Position numbers and translations under genes: made by a program
The notes under the pieces: generated by a model
Told to the model about the DNA's origin: nothing
Seen by the model: only the letters and a program-made list of their open reading frames with translations
Database searches by the model: none
In this document: piece after piece, positions 1 through 8,597 of the stretch
Layout of the letters: every line of letters starts with the position of its first letter
Numbering within the stretch: position 1 is the stretch's first letter
Source of the DNA: Flavobacterium sp. MC2016-06
GTDB lineage: Bacteria; Bacteroidota; Bacteroidia; Flavobacteriales; Flavobacteriaceae
Direction: 5' to 3'
Length of the DNA stretch: 64,000 nucleotides
Assembly: GCF_009711165.2 (NCBI RefSeq)
Contig: NZ_WMID02000021.1
Span: 38,533 to 102,532 of the forward strand

Positions 1-1
1 A

Positions 2-703
2 TATAATTTTAATTTCTCTAAAAGTGTTCTAATGAAACGCTTTGTAGTTCCTGAGGATTATATTGAGATTGATATTGAAATTCTCGAAGAACCAATTAAT
101 GAATTGCTGAGTTTGATAAAACCAGATTCAAAAGTCATTAAAAGAAACGAAATTAATGCGGTTGGTTTATTAACCCAAGAAGAATTAATTCCGTTTGAAG
201 ATTATGTAATTCTGCCACTATATTCTCCAGAAGCAAAAAAGAAAAAGAAAGAACCAATTGTGCCGTTAAAAAGCCAGTTGAACCAATGGAATGCCGGAGG
301 AAGAAAAAGAGATCCGGGAGAAGTTTATATTTCAATTCCGTCTAAAGTGAGAATTGATGCTCCAGATTTTTTTCCAGAAAAAGATGTTGTTTTTAATCTG
401 CGAATTCCAAGCGGCGAAATGCTGTCGGCAAAAGTCTGTCAAGACGGAAGTAAAGCTTTAATGACAAATCCCAATAAAGCAATGGCAGATTGGATGCTGA
501 GAAATGTATTAATGCTTCAAGAAGGCGAACTTTTAACTTACGACAAGCTTAAAAGCGTAGGTTATGACAGCGTAAAAATTACAAAATCGAGCAACACGGA
601 ATATTTTATCGATTTTGCCAAGCTAAATGAATATGAATCATTTATCGGTAAAATTAACGAAGTTGAAATTGGAACACAGCTTGATTTAAATTTTGAAGAT
701 TAA
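2..703 (+). CDS. NgoFVII-like restriction endonuclease, C-terminal part (gene starts before the window)
   Basis: This is the 3' part of a gene that begins upstream of the window. The frame is open back to position 2 without a stop, so the Met codon at 32 is probably internal. The segment containing LNQWNAGGRKRDPGEVYI and the following IPSKV, FFP and KALMTNPN blocks resembles the C-terminal DNA-recognition (B3-like) domain of NgoFVII/BfiI-type endonucleases. Those enzymes carry an N-terminal phospholipase-D-like nuclease domain, which would lie outside the window. The stop codon overlaps that of the convergent cytosine-5 methyltransferase, which supports a type II restriction-modification pair. 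The family call rests on remembered motif resemblance; the catalytic half is not visible. Confidence 0.72.
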   Translation, partial: YNFNFSKSVLMKRFVVPEDYIEIDIEILEEPINELLSLIKPDSKVIKRNEINAVGLLTQEELIPFEDYVILPLYSPEAKKKKKEPIVPLKSQLNQWNAGGRKRDPGEVYISIPSKVRIDAPDFFPEKDVVFNLRIPSGEMLSAKVCQDGSKALMTNPNKAMADWMLRNVLMLQEGELLTYDKLKSVGYDSVKITKSSNTEYFIDFAKLNEYESFIGKINEVEIGTQLDLNFED

Positions 704-1698
704 ACCTTGGCTTTTGTTTTTTTCTTCTCTCCTTTAGATTCTACGATTTCAATATATTTAGCAATTTCAGAAGCTAATCTTTCAATAACGGGCATGCTTA
801 CAGAGTTACCTGCTTGTTTGTACAAATGCGAGTTTGAAATGGCAGGCAATTTAAAATCATCTGGAAAACCTTGAAATCTAAAACATTCTGTAGGAGTTAG
901 CTTTCTAAAACCATAATCGGTCGTGATAATGGGTACATTATGACCGCCAGTTCCCATATTTGCAGTTAGAGTAGGGCATACGCTAGATTTGTTTTCTCTT
1001 ACGTATTGTCTTCTAAACTGATAAATTCGCTCTTTACTCACAACAGATTCTTGCAGCATGTTGTACATGTATTTGTCTTCGTGATAGTAGAACTTTTCAT
1101 CAACTTTTTCTTTTATGATAAGATCTTTGATTGATTTAGTTAAGTTTTCTTTTTCAGGAAAATGAAATTCAAAATTATCGTCTTTGATAAAATCTTTATC
1201 AAAAGCAATCATAAAGATTCTTTCTCTATTGTGCGGAATGTTGCCAAAATCTTTTGTGTTCAAAACAGAACTGTCAAAAGTATAGTTTCGTTTTTTTATT
1301 TCTTTTTCAATTACTTTCATTGTATTTCCTTTGTCATGACCTTTTAGGTTTTTGACATTTTCAAGAAATACGACTTTCGGTCTCATTTCATCTATGAAAT
1401 CTAAAATTTTAAAAAAATGATTCCCTCTGCTGTCCTCAAAACCTTTTCTGTAACCCGCAACTGAAAACGGCTGGCACGGAAATCCTGCAGTTAGAATATC
1501 TACTTTATTAAGCGCGCTTACGTCGAGCGCCATAACGTCGCCTTCGATAAGGTTATGGTCGAAATTATTTTTATAGGTAATACAAGCATTTTTATCAAAT
1601 TCATTAGCCCATTCTAGTTGAAAACCAGCTTTTTCAAAACCTAAACATATACCGCCAACACCTGCATATAAACTTCCTACTGTATATTTATTTTTCAT
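700..1698 (-). CDS. DNA (cytosine-5) methyltransferase, type II
   Basis: Transfers a methyl group from S-adenosylmethionine to carbon 5 of cytosine in a short DNA target. The 332 residues show the canonical motif order: motif I (SLYAGVGGICLGF, residues 9-21) for SAM binding, motif IV with the catalytic Cys75 in GFPCQPFS, motif VI ENV (113-115), motif VIII NRERIFMIAF (157-166), a target-recognition region around 220-270, and motifs IX and X ending in QAGNSVSMPVIERLA. The length is normal for a single-chain bacterial m5C methyltransferase. It converges on the restriction-endonuclease-like gene with overlapping stop codons, so it is probably the protecting partner. The target sequence cannot be read from the protein. 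Confidence 0.93.
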   Translation of the reverse strand: MKNKYTVGSLYAGVGGICLGFEKAGFQLEWANEFDKNACITYKNNFDHNLIEGDVMALDVSALNKVDILTAGFPCQPFSVAGYRKGFEDSRGNHFFKILDFIDEMRPKVVFLENVKNLKGHDKGNTMKVIEKEIKKRNYTFDSSVLNTKDFGNIPHNRERIFMIAFDKDFIKDDNFEFHFPEKENLTKSIKDLIIKEKVDEKFYYHEDKYMYNMLQESVVSKERIYQFRRQYVRENKSSVCPTLTANMGTGGHNVPIITTDYGFRKLTPTECFRFQGFPDDFKLPAISNSHLYKQAGNSVSMPVIERLASEIAKYIEIVESKGEKKKTKAKV

Positions 1699-2316
1699 CT
1701 ATTATTTTTGTTTTGATGCAATGAATTTTTAAATCTTCAACCTAAAAGCGTTAAAACTTATGTGGTTTTTTGAAGATTAAGCCTTAAGAAAACTTTTTCA
1801 TTTTTATTTTATGCAAATATATTAATTCAGAAACATTGTTTTGATACTTGTGAATTTAAAAGAATCTATTTTTTAAAATTTCCTTAAAATAAAGCGGTCA
1901 CAGTTTTTTCTGAATTATTTAAAATTACAGTATGTTCCTGCTAAAATATTCTCGCGTAATTTTTTTTAAGATTTAAATCTTAAAATTGAACTTTGTGATT
2001 GTTTTAAAAGATATTGACTTAATTTTAGAAAGTAAAAAAATTAGGAATCCTTTATTTTGTTTGGATTTTTCGAAGATGATAAAATAAAAACCATTAACAA
2101 TGCGTTTACGTATATTAAATCGATTTCGTAACTGAACTAGGATAATCTTAAGAAAAAATATCGATAGATTTGATAACCTTTTTTGGTTTAAAAGTTGCAT
2201 TTGAGCAAAAATCTTATACTTTTGTCAAAGAATTTTATGCTTCAACTTGTATTTGTGCGAAATTTCTATTAAGACAAATTTATTAATAAATATCATGCTT
2301 TTAGCAGATTGAATTT
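1699..2316. other. Long AT-rich intergenic region
   Basis: About 620 bases separate the divergent methyltransferase and small membrane-protein genes. I see no convincing gene here; a 75-codon open frame on the minus strand (1973-2200) is Lys/Phe/Ile-rich low-complexity sequence without family features. The only structure I can support is a promoter-like element near the right end (2195-2224). Confidence 0.5.
2195..2224 (+). promoter_or_regulatory. Bacteroidota-type promoter for the small membrane protein gene
   Basis: TTG at 2195-2197 is followed after 19 bases by TACTTTTG at 2217-2224, matching the flavobacterial pattern TTG-N17-23-TAnnTTTG. It lies about 90 bases before the next start codon. 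Confidence 0.55.
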
Positions 2317-2565
2317 ATGAAACTAATAAAAACTTTTTCTTTAGCATTTGTTTTAACTCTGATAAATGTAACAGCTGTGCTGGCAGATCCTACACCGCCG
2401 TCTCCAACTGCAAAGGGGGCTGGTGTGAATGCTTTGAACGATGACCCATCAGATGGTGGAGAGCCAGTGCCAATTGATCAGAATATAATTTTTTTAATGA
2501 TTGGTGGTCTAATTTTAGGAACTACTGTTTTATATAAAAATAAAATAAAAAAAGCTTCAGTGTAA
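2317..2565 (+). CDS. Small exported membrane protein, possible PID-CTERM type
   Basis: The 82-residue product has an N-terminal signal sequence (about residues 1-23, ending VLADP), a Pro/Gly/Asp-rich middle, and a C-terminal hydrophobic helix (about 56-73) preceded by PVPID and followed by a Lys-rich tail. This signal, short spacer, P-x-PID, helix and basic tail layout is common in small flavobacterial proteins and resembles what has been called a PID-CTERM sorting domain. Function is unknown. The gene stands alone between its own promoter-like element and a strong terminator whose loop contains the stop codon. Confidence 0.7.
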   Translation: MKLIKTFSLAFVLTLINVTAVLADPTPPSPTAKGAGVNALNDDPSDGGEPVPIDQNIIFLMIGGLILGTTVLYKNKIKKASV

Positions 2566-2580
2566 ATTGAAGCTTTTTTT
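2552..2580 (+). terminator. Rho-independent terminator
   Basis: Perfect 8-bp stem AAGCTTCA (2552-2559) and TGAAGCTT (2568-2575) followed by a T run. The TAA stop of the preceding gene (2563-2565) lies in the loop. The flanking A and T tracts let it work in both directions, so it may also end ribE transcription. Confidence 0.85.
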
Positions 2581-2598
2581 ATGAAATTAACTTTAGAC

Positions 2599-3189
2599 TT
2601 ATTTATTTATAGAATAAAGTCGAGAAATATATTTCCCCACAACATCAAATTCTAAGTTTATTTTGGTTCCCACTTTAAAATCTTTAAAGTTAGTATGCTC
2701 GTAAGTGTACGGAATAATAGAAACGCTAAATTCGTTTGTTTTAGAATTTACAACCGTAAGGCTAACCCCATTTACAGTGATTGAACCTTTCTCTATCGTA
2801 ATATTGTTGAGGTTTTTATCGTATTCAAAAGTATAATTCCAGCTTCCGTTAGCTTCTTCAATAGCAATACACGTGCCTGTTTGATCTACGTGGCCTTGTA
2901 CAATATGCCCGTCAAGACGGTCGCCAAGTTTCATTCCTCTTTCAAGGTTTACAACCTCATTGGTTTTCCATTCTCCAATATTAGTTTTTAAAATAGTTTC
3001 ATCAATAGCCGTTACGGTATAAAAAGAGTCTTTTATAGCAACAACAGTAAGGCAGATTCCGTTGTGCGAAACGCTTTGATCTATTTTTAATTCATGTGTG
3101 ATTGAAGAATCGACAGTAATGTGAAGATTATTTTGGTCTTTTTGTATTTCGTGAATCCTTCCAAGGGTTTCTATAATTCCTGTAAACAT
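2599..3189 (-). CDS. ribE: Riboflavin synthase, alpha subunit
   Basis: Converts two molecules of 6,7-dimethyl-8-ribityllumazine to riboflavin and a pyrimidine product, the last step of riboflavin synthesis in the cytosol. The 196 residues form two tandem lumazine-binding barrels. The first begins MFTGIIE and contains NGICLTV; the second contains GHIVQGHVDQTG and then VNGVSLTV. Length is close to the family norm of about 200. It is divergent from pdxA with back-to-back promoter elements. No other rib genes and no FMN riboswitch are visible nearby. Confidence 0.96.
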   Translation of the reverse strand: MFTGIIETLGRIHEIQKDQNNLHITVDSSITHELKIDQSVSHNGICLTVVAIKDSFYTVTAIDETILKTNIGEWKTNEVVNLERGMKLGDRLDGHIVQGHVDQTGTCIAIEEANGSWNYTFEYDKNLNNITIEKGSITVNGVSLTVVNSKTNEFSVSIIPYTYEHTNFKDFKVGTKINLEFDVVGKYISRLYSINK

Positions 3190-3205
3190 TGTAGTTTTAT
3201 TTTAC

Positions 3206-3213
3206 TAAATTTG
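3206..3213 (+). promoter_or_regulatory. -7 element for pdxA
   Basis: TAAATTTG matches TAnnTTTG and lies 33 bases before the pdxA start. No good -33 TTG at the usual spacing was found. Confidence 0.45.
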
Positions 3214-3218
3214 CACAT

Positions 3219-3226
3219 CAAAATTA
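3219..3226 (-). promoter_or_regulatory. -7 element for ribE
   Basis: On the minus strand the sequence reads TAATTTTG, matching TAnnTTTG, 29 bases before the ribE start. It is back-to-back with the pdxA element, so the two divergent promoters would compete for the same 20 bases. Confidence 0.45.
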
Positions 3227-3246
3227 GTAATAAATAACCTCAGGTC

Positions 3247-4296
3247 ATGAATAAAAAAGCAGAAAATATAATTGTTGGAATTTCGGTAGGAGATTTAAAC
3301 GGTATTGGAAGCGAAGTTATACTAAAAACATTCGAAGATTCTCGTATGTTAGAGATGTGTACACCGGTTATCTTTGCAAATGCTAAAATACTTTCTTTCG
3401 TTAAAAAAAGTTTTACTTCTACAGTACAGTTTCATGGAGTGGATAAATTAGATCAAGTTTTACCAGGAAAAGTAAATGTTCTTAATCTTTGGAGAGAAGG
3501 AGTTGATATTAATTTTGGAGTTAACGATGAGAAAATTGGAGAATATGCTGTAAAATCTTTTTTAGCGGCAACAAAAGCGCTAAAAGATGGAGAAATTGAT
3601 GTTTTAGTTACCGCTCCAATAAATAAATATAACATTCAATCGGAAGATTTTAAATTTCCAGGACATACAGATTATTTAGACCAAGAGTTAGAAGGAAATG
3701 CTTTGATGATGATGGTGCAGGATAATTTGAGAGTTGGTCTGCTAACTGACCATGTGCCGCTAAATGAAGTTACTTCGAATTTAACAGAAGAATTAATTAC
3801 CAGAAAAATAGAAACAATTAGAAAGTCTTTAATTCAAGATTTTAGTATTGTAAAGCCAAAAATTGCCGTTTTAGGATTAAATCCGCATGCTGGCGATGGT
3901 GGTGTAATTGGTAAAGAAGATGATTTGGTGTTAAAACCAACGATAAAAAAAATATTTGAAAGCGGTACAATGGTTTTTGGACCATTTCCAGCCGATGGTT
4001 TCTTTGGAAGCAGTCAATATGAAAAATATGATGCTGTTGTAGCCACTTATCACGACCAAGGATTAATTCCGTTTAAGACATTGTCTTTTGGAAAAGGAGT
4101 CAATTATACAGCGGGATTAAATAGAGTTAGAACTTCGCCAGATCACGGTACAGCGTTTGATATTGCAGGAAAAGACATGGCAGATTTTAATTCGTTTAAA
4201 GAGGCAGTTTATCTTGCAATCGATATTTATCGCTCGCGTAATCAGTATGAGGAGATTAGCCAAAAACCTCTTAAAATAAAAGAAAAACAGTTATAA
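3247..4296 (+). CDS. pdxA: 4-hydroxythreonine-4-phosphate dehydrogenase
   Basis: Oxidises 4-phosphohydroxy-L-threonine in the deoxyxylulose-5-phosphate-dependent branch of pyridoxal phosphate synthesis. The 349-residue sequence starts with the typical ISVGDLNGIGSEV block, has TAPINK and FPGHTDYL in the middle, and the metal- and substrate-binding blocks LNPHAGDGG, ATYHDQGLIPFK and RTSPDHGTAFDIAG. Length is within the family range. Next on the same strand is the DUF177-rpmF pair, which has its own promoter element. Confidence 0.96.
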   Translation: MNKKAENIIVGISVGDLNGIGSEVILKTFEDSRMLEMCTPVIFANAKILSFVKKSFTSTVQFHGVDKLDQVLPGKVNVLNLWREGVDINFGVNDEKIGEYAVKSFLAATKALKDGEIDVLVTAPINKYNIQSEDFKFPGHTDYLDQELEGNALMMMVQDNLRVGLLTDHVPLNEVTSNLTEELITRKIETIRKSLIQDFSIVKPKIAVLGLNPHAGDGGVIGKEDDLVLKPTIKKIFESGTMVFGPFPADGFFGSSQYEKYDAVVATYHDQGLIPFKTLSFGKGVNYTAGLNRVRTSPDHGTAFDIAGKDMADFNSFKEAVYLAIDIYRSRNQYEEISQKPLKIKEKQL

Positions 4297-4339
4297 ACAA
4301 AAAAAGGTGAATAAGATTATTAGTTTTACAATAATTTTA

Positions 4340-4347
4340 TATCTTTG
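4340..4347 (+). promoter_or_regulatory. -7 element for DUF177-rpmF
   Basis: TATCTTTG matches TAnnTTTG and lies 54 bases before the DUF177 start, which suggests the ribosomal-protein pair is transcribed separately from pdxA. Confidence 0.5.
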
Positions 4348-4401
4348 CACCCCAATTCAGATATCTGTTTTCAGATCTGAATTGTTCAAATTGATGTTGA
4401 A

Positions 4402-4944
4402 ATGAGCAAAACAAAAGAATTTTTAATTCCTTTCGTAGGATTAAAACTAGGAAAACACCATTTTGAGTATCAGGTAAATAATGAGTTCTTTGAGAACTTT
4501 GACTATAACGAATTTCAAAGTTCGGATATCAAAGTTAATTTGGTTTTAGATAAGAAAAGCACAATGCTTGAGTTGGATTTTAAACATAAAGGAACAGTAA
4601 ATGTGCCTTGTGATCTAACAAGTGAAGATTTTGACATGCCTATAAAAGGGAAAATGAAATTAATCGTTCGTTTTGGAGATGAGTTTAATAATGATAATGA
4701 AGAGCTGTTGATTTTACCGCATGGAGAATTTGAAATAGATGTTGCACAATACATTTATGAAATGATTGCACTTTCGGTACCTCTAAAACGAGTTCATCCA
4801 GGAGTAAAAGACGGAAGTTTACAAACAGAAGCTTTAACTAAACTAAATGAATTAAGAGTCAAAGAAGAAAAAGTAGAGAATAAAGAAGAAGAAGATATTG
4901 ACCCACGTTGGGAAAAATTAAAGAAACTATTAACGGATAAATAA
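4402..4944 (+). CDS. DUF177 (YceD-like) protein
   Basis: The 180-residue protein belongs by context and sequence to the DUF177/YceD family, which is almost always encoded directly before rpmF and is linked to 23S rRNA accumulation in other organisms. The central block (NVPCDLTSEDFDMPIKGK, then LPHGEFEIDVAQYIYEMIALSVP) fits the family; the C-terminus is charged and ends DPRWEKLKKLL. It is 9 bases upstream of rpmF, so the two are co-transcribed. The molecular role is not settled. Confidence 0.9.
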   Translation: MSKTKEFLIPFVGLKLGKHHFEYQVNNEFFENFDYNEFQSSDIKVNLVLDKKSTMLELDFKHKGTVNVPCDLTSEDFDMPIKGKMKLIVRFGDEFNNDNEELLILPHGEFEIDVAQYIYEMIALSVPLKRVHPGVKDGSLQTEALTKLNELRVKEEKVENKEEEDIDPRWEKLKKLLTDK

Positions 4945-4953
4945 TATAGTAAA

Positions 4954-5148
4954 ATGGCACATCCTAAGAGAAAAATCTCGAAAACAAGAAGAGATAAGAG
5001 AAGAACACATTATAAAGCTACTGTAGCTCAAATCGCTACATGTCCTATTACTGGAGAAGCACATTTATACCACAGAGCTTACTGGCATGAAGGTAAAATG
5101 TATTACAGAGGGCAAGTTGTTATCGATAAATCTGAAGCGGTTGCTTAA
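4954..5148 (+). CDS. rpmF: Large ribosomal subunit protein bL32
   Basis: The 64-residue product begins [17 protein letters not shown], the signature N-terminus of bL32, followed by [15 protein letters not shown]. It is a structural protein of the 50S subunit. Only one cysteine remains of the four-cysteine zinc site seen in some L32 proteins, so this appears to be a zinc-free form. It is followed by a strong terminator and then fabH. Confidence 0.97.
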   Translation: MAHPKRKISKTRRDKRRTHYKATVAQIATCPITGEAHLYHRAYWHEGKMYYRGQVVIDKSEAVA

Positions 5149-5171
5149 TACGTTTTTGTAAATTATACTAG

Positions 5172-5198
5172 AACTCTCACATAGTGAGAGTTTTTTTT
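5172..5198 (+). terminator. Rho-independent terminator after rpmF
   Basis: Perfect 9-bp stem AACTCTCAC (5172-5180) and GTGAGAGTT (5184-5192) with a 3-base loop and a T tract. Confidence 0.9.
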
Positions 5199-5320
5199 GT
5201 TGGTTATAATTTTTGTTTTTTAAGAAAATACAGGCAAATTCGCTTCGTTTTTTTTTGTAATTTTCAAGTCTTTTAAAAATTTTTCGAATAGAAGTATTCG
5301 GAAGGAAATAATAGAATATA

Positions 5321-6319
5321 ATGAATACAATCACAGCCGCAATTACCGCTGTTGGAGGCTATGTTCCAGACTTTGTGCTTTCGAACAAAGTTTTAGAAAC
5401 AATGGTCGAGACTAACGACGAATGGATTACCACTCGTACCGGAATTAAAGAAAGAAGAATTTTAAAAGATGCTGATAAAGGAACATCTTATCTTGCGATA
5501 AAAGCTGCGCAAGATTTAATAGCAAAAGCTAATATTGATCCTTTAGAGATTGATATGGTAATAATGGCAACAGCTACACCAGATATGATGGTGGCAGCTA
5601 CTGGAGTTTATGTTGCTACAGAAATTGGAGCTGTAAATGCATTCGCATACGATTTGCAGGCTGCATGCTCAAGTTTCTTGTACGGAATGTCAACTGCCGC
5701 TGCTTATGTGCAGTCTGGCCGTTATAAAAAAGTATTATTAATTGGTGCAGATAAAATGTCATCAATTGTAGATTATACAGATAGAGCAACTTGTATTATT
5801 TTTGGAGATGGAGCGGGTGCCGTTTTATTCGAACCAAATTATGAAGGCTTAGGCTTACAAGATGAGTATTTACGCAGCGATGGCGTAGGACGCGATTTTC
5901 TTAAAATTCCTGCTGGAGGTTCTCTAATCCCTGCTTCTGAAGAGACCATAAAAAACAGACAGCACAATATTATGCAAGACGGTAAAACAGTATTTAAATA
6001 TGCTGTTACTAATATGGCCGATGCAAGTGAATTGATTTTACAAAGAAATAATTTAACTAAAGAAGATGTAAGCTGGTTAGTGCCACATCAAGCAAATAAG
6101 CGTATTATTGATGCTACTGCTGGAAGACTAGAACTTGACGAATCTAAAGTATTAGTAAATATCGAAAGATATGGTAATACTACTTCAGGGACTTTACCAT
6201 TAGTATTAGCAGATTTTGAACACTTACTTAAAAAAGGAGATAATGTTATTTTTGCCGCTTTTGGTGGTGGATTCACTTGGGGATCTATTTACTTGAAATG
6301 GGCTTACGATAAGAAATAA
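5321..6319 (+). CDS. fabH: Beta-ketoacyl-ACP synthase III
   Basis: Starts fatty acid chains by condensing an acyl-CoA primer with malonyl-ACP. The 332 residues carry the catalytic Cys116 in QAACSSFLYG, the histidine in VPHQANKRI and the asparagine in YGNTTSGT, plus the C-terminal glycine-rich FAAFGGGFTWGS. Length is typical. It sits between rpmF and accB-accC, a fatty-acid initiation cluster common in Bacteroidota; plsX, often found beside rpmF-fabH in other phyla, is absent. A short inverted repeat (5285-5300) lies just before the start. Confidence 0.97.
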   Translation: MNTITAAITAVGGYVPDFVLSNKVLETMVETNDEWITTRTGIKERRILKDADKGTSYLAIKAAQDLIAKANIDPLEIDMVIMATATPDMMVAATGVYVATEIGAVNAFAYDLQAACSSFLYGMSTAAAYVQSGRYKKVLLIGADKMSSIVDYTDRATCIIFGDGAGAVLFEPNYEGLGLQDEYLRSDGVGRDFLKIPAGGSLIPASEETIKNRQHNIMQDGKTVFKYAVTNMADASELILQRNNLTKEDVSWLVPHQANKRIIDATAGRLELDESKVLVNIERYGNTTSGTLPLVLADFEHLLKKGDNVIFAAFGGGFTWGSIYLKWAYDKK

Positions 6320-6342
6320 ATTAAAACTAAAAACGAATCATT

Positions 6343-6831
6343 ATGGATTTAAAAGAAATTCAAAACCTAATCAAATTTGTTGCAAATTCGGGAGTTGCAG
6401 AAGTTAAGTTGGAAATGGATGATGTAAAAATCACTATTAGAACAACTTTGGAAACAAATGTAACAGAAGCTACTTACGTACAGCAATTACCTGCTCAGGC
6501 GGCATTGCCACAAGCAGTTGTTCCTCAACAGACAGCGCCAGTTGTTGTTAATGTTAACTCAGAAGCACCAGCTGCAGCAGAAGATTCTAAATTCATTACT
6601 ATAAAATCTCCAATCATTGGAACTTTTTATAGAAAACCATCACCAGACAAACCTGTTTTTACTGAAGTAGGAAGTACTATTGCAAAAGGTGATGTTCTTT
6701 GTGTAATTGAAGCAATGAAATTATTCAACGAAATCGAATCGGAAGTTTCAGGTAAAATTGTGAAAATTCTTGTTGATGATATGTCTCCAGTAGAATTTGA
6801 CCAACCTTTATTCTTAGTTGATCCATCATAA
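6343..6831 (+). CDS. accB: Biotin carboxyl carrier protein of acetyl-CoA carboxylase
   Basis: Carries the biotin arm that shuttles CO2 between biotin carboxylase and carboxyltransferase. The 162-residue sequence has an N-terminal helix region, a Pro/Ala/Val/Gln-rich linker (about 47-80) and a C-terminal biotinyl domain with the biotinylation motif EAMKLFNE (Lys126). It follows fabH by 23 bases and precedes accC, so the three genes probably form one operon. Confidence 0.97.
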   Translation: MDLKEIQNLIKFVANSGVAEVKLEMDDVKITIRTTLETNVTEATYVQQLPAQAALPQAVVPQQTAPVVVNVNSEAPAAAEDSKFITIKSPIIGTFYRKPSPDKPVFTEVGSTIAKGDVLCVIEAMKLFNEIESEVSGKIVKILVDDMSPVEFDQPLFLVDPS

Positions 6832-6837
6832 ATAAAT

Positions 6838-6935
6838 TTAGATTTTAGATTTTAGATTTTAGAATGGTTCACAATAGAAATTTTGTTAATCATCTAAAAT
6901 TATCTAATTATCGAATTGTCTAATTATCTAATTAA
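6838..6935. repeat. AT-rich simple direct repeats between accB and accC
   Basis: The 110-base gap holds repeated ATTTTAG units (about 6838-6863) followed by repeated TCTAATTATC-like units (about 6890-6933). ATTTTAG units of the same kind recur near 32137, 54714 and 55098. They interrupt an otherwise tight operon. Confidence 0.6.
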
Positions 6936-6941
6936 AATAAG

Positions 6942-8288
6942 ATGTTTAAAAAAATATTAATTGCGAATAGAGGAGAAATTGCACTTCGTGTAATTCGTAC
7001 ATGTAAAGAAATGGGAATCAAAACTGTAGCAGTTTACTCTACAGCTGATGCAGAAAGTCTACATGTTAAATTTGCTGACGAAGCGGTTTGTATAGGACCT
7101 CCTCCAAGTAACTTATCGTATTTGAAAATGTCAAATATTATTGCTGCTGCAGAAATTACAAATGCAGACGCAATACACCCAGGATACGGTTTTCTTTCTG
7201 AGAATGCTAAATTCTCAAAAATTTGTCAAGAGCACGGAATCAAATTTATTGGTGCTGCTCCTGAAATGATTGATAAAATGGGAGATAAAGCTTCTGCTAA
7301 AGCTACAATGAAAGCTGCAGGAGTTCCATGTGTGCCAGGTTCAGACGGATTATTAGAGTCTTTTGAACAAACACAAAAATTAGCCAAAGAATTTGGTTAT
7401 CCAGTTATGCTTAAAGCAACTGCTGGTGGTGGTGGAAAAGGAATGCGTGCTGTTTGGAAAGAGGAAGAGCTTTTAAAAGCTTGGGAAAGCGCACGTCAGG
7501 AAGCTGCTGCTTCTTTTGGAAATGATGGAATGTACATGGAGAAACTTATTGAAGAACCACGTCATATCGAAATTCAAGTAGTAGGAGATTCTTATGGAAA
7601 AGCATGTCACCTTTCTGAAAGAGACTGTTCGGTACAACGTCGTCACCAAAAACTTACGGAAGAAACACCTTCACCTTTCATGACCGACGAATTGCGTACA
7701 GCAATGGGAGCTGCAGCTGTAAAAGCAGCAGAATTCATTAAGTACGAAGGAGCTGGAACTGTAGAATTCTTGGTTGATAAACACAGAAATTTCTACTTCA
7801 TGGAAATGAATACTCGTATTCAGGTAGAGCATCCAATTACAGAACAAGTTATTGATTATGATTTGATCCGTGAGCAGATTATGGTTGCAGCTGGAATTCC
7901 AATTTCAGGAAAAAACTACTTACCAGAATTACATGCTATAGAATGTCGTATTAATGCAGAAGATCCTTATAACGATTTTCGTCCTTCACCAGGAAAAATT
8001 ACTACGCTTCATATGCCAGGAGGACATGGAGTACGTTTAGATACTCACGTTTATTCAGGATATACAATTCCACCAAATTACGATTCAATGATTGCTAAGT
8101 TAATTACAACTGCGCAGTCTCGTGAAGAAGCGATCAGCAAAATGCGCAGAGCTTTAGACGAGTTTGTTATCGAAGGTGTAAAAACTACAATCCCTTTCCA
8201 CAGACAATTAATGGATGATCCAAGATATATTGCAGGAGATTATACAACTGCATTTATGGATACTTTTAAAATGAAACCAATAGAATAA
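6942..8288 (+). CDS. accC: Biotin carboxylase subunit of acetyl-CoA carboxylase
   Basis: ATP-dependent carboxylation of biotin on AccB, the first half-reaction of acetyl-CoA carboxylase. The 448 residues contain the N-terminal [12 protein letters not shown] block, the ATP-grasp glycine loop [11 protein letters not shown], and the metal/catalytic segment [17 protein letters not shown]. Length matches the stand-alone family. It is probably co-transcribed with accB, and a strong terminator follows immediately. Confidence 0.98.
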   Translation: MFKKILIANRGEIALRVIRTCKEMGIKTVAVYSTADAESLHVKFADEAVCIGPPPSNLSYLKMSNIIAAAEITNADAIHPGYGFLSENAKFSKICQEHGIKFIGAAPEMIDKMGDKASAKATMKAAGVPCVPGSDGLLESFEQTQKLAKEFGYPVMLKATAGGGGKGMRAVWKEEELLKAWESARQEAAASFGNDGMYMEKLIEEPRHIEIQVVGDSYGKACHLSERDCSVQRRHQKLTEETPSPFMTDELRTAMGAAAVKAAEFIKYEGAGTVEFLVDKHRNFYFMEMNTRIQVEHPITEQVIDYDLIREQIMVAAGIPISGKNYLPELHAIECRINAEDPYNDFRPSPGKITTLHMPGGHGVRLDTHVYSGYTIPPNYDSMIAKLITTAQSREEAISKMRRALDEFVIEGVKTTIPFHRQLMDDPRYIAGDYTTAFMDTFKMKPIE

Positions 8289-8292
8289 TTAT

Positions 8293-8321
8293 AAAGGCTG
8301 TCAATTTTGGCAGCCTTTTTT
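8293..8321 (+). terminator. Terminator after accC
   Basis: Ten-bp stem AAAGGCTGTC (8293-8302) and GGCAGCCTTT (8309-8318) with one G-U pair and a T tract. Confidence 0.88.
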
Positions 8322-8342
8322 GTTTTACACCTATATAGTATT

Positions 8343-8375
8343 AAACCCGACACGTTTCTAAAACATGTCGGGTTT
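8343..8375. terminator. Palindromic hairpin of the AAACCCGACA family
   Basis: AAACCCGACA (8343-8352) pairs with TGTCGGGTTT (8366-8375) around GTTTCTAAAAC. A near-copy with the same outer stem lies at 35838-35870. It follows the accC terminator, so it may be a second terminator or a dispersed repeat. Confidence 0.6.
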
Positions 8376-8597
8376 GTTGGTCCTGATTATTTTGCAAGTA
8401 AACACTATTTGTGTATACTTTTTACACACCTTTTTTAATTTTACACACCTTTTACTTCTGTATACTATTTAGTAAACTTCGGTTAAAACCTTTAAAAACA
8501 GGCCTTTCATAGGTTTTGGGTGCTTCTTTTGATTTACGGCATAATAATTTCATTATCTAAAGTGTAAACAACTATTAATAATTAAAATATATACATT
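8376..8597. promoter_or_regulatory. Upstream region of the PepSY-like array with a 15-base direct repeat
   Basis: TTTTACACACCTTTT occurs at 8420-8434 and again at 8439-8453, exactly 19 bases apart start to start. Related fragments (GTGTATAC, TGTATAC) flank the pair. No TAnnTTTG element and no convincing sigma-54 site is seen before the first gene of the array. The direct repeat is a candidate activator site. Confidence 0.4.

Noticed and set aside
1973..2200. 75-codon open frame on the minus strand
   Set aside because: Lys/Ile/Phe-rich low-complexity translation, no start context, no family features, in AT-rich intergenic DNA.
5065..5334. 89-codon minus-strand frame overlapping rpmF and fabH
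   Set aside because: Antisense to a ribosomal protein gene and across a terminator; no coding features.
8515..8535. Possible sigma-54 promoter (TTGGG...TTTGA) before the PepSY-like array
   Set aside because: The GG to GC spacing and the -12 GC are wrong, so it does not meet the -24/-12 consensus; it may be coincidental.
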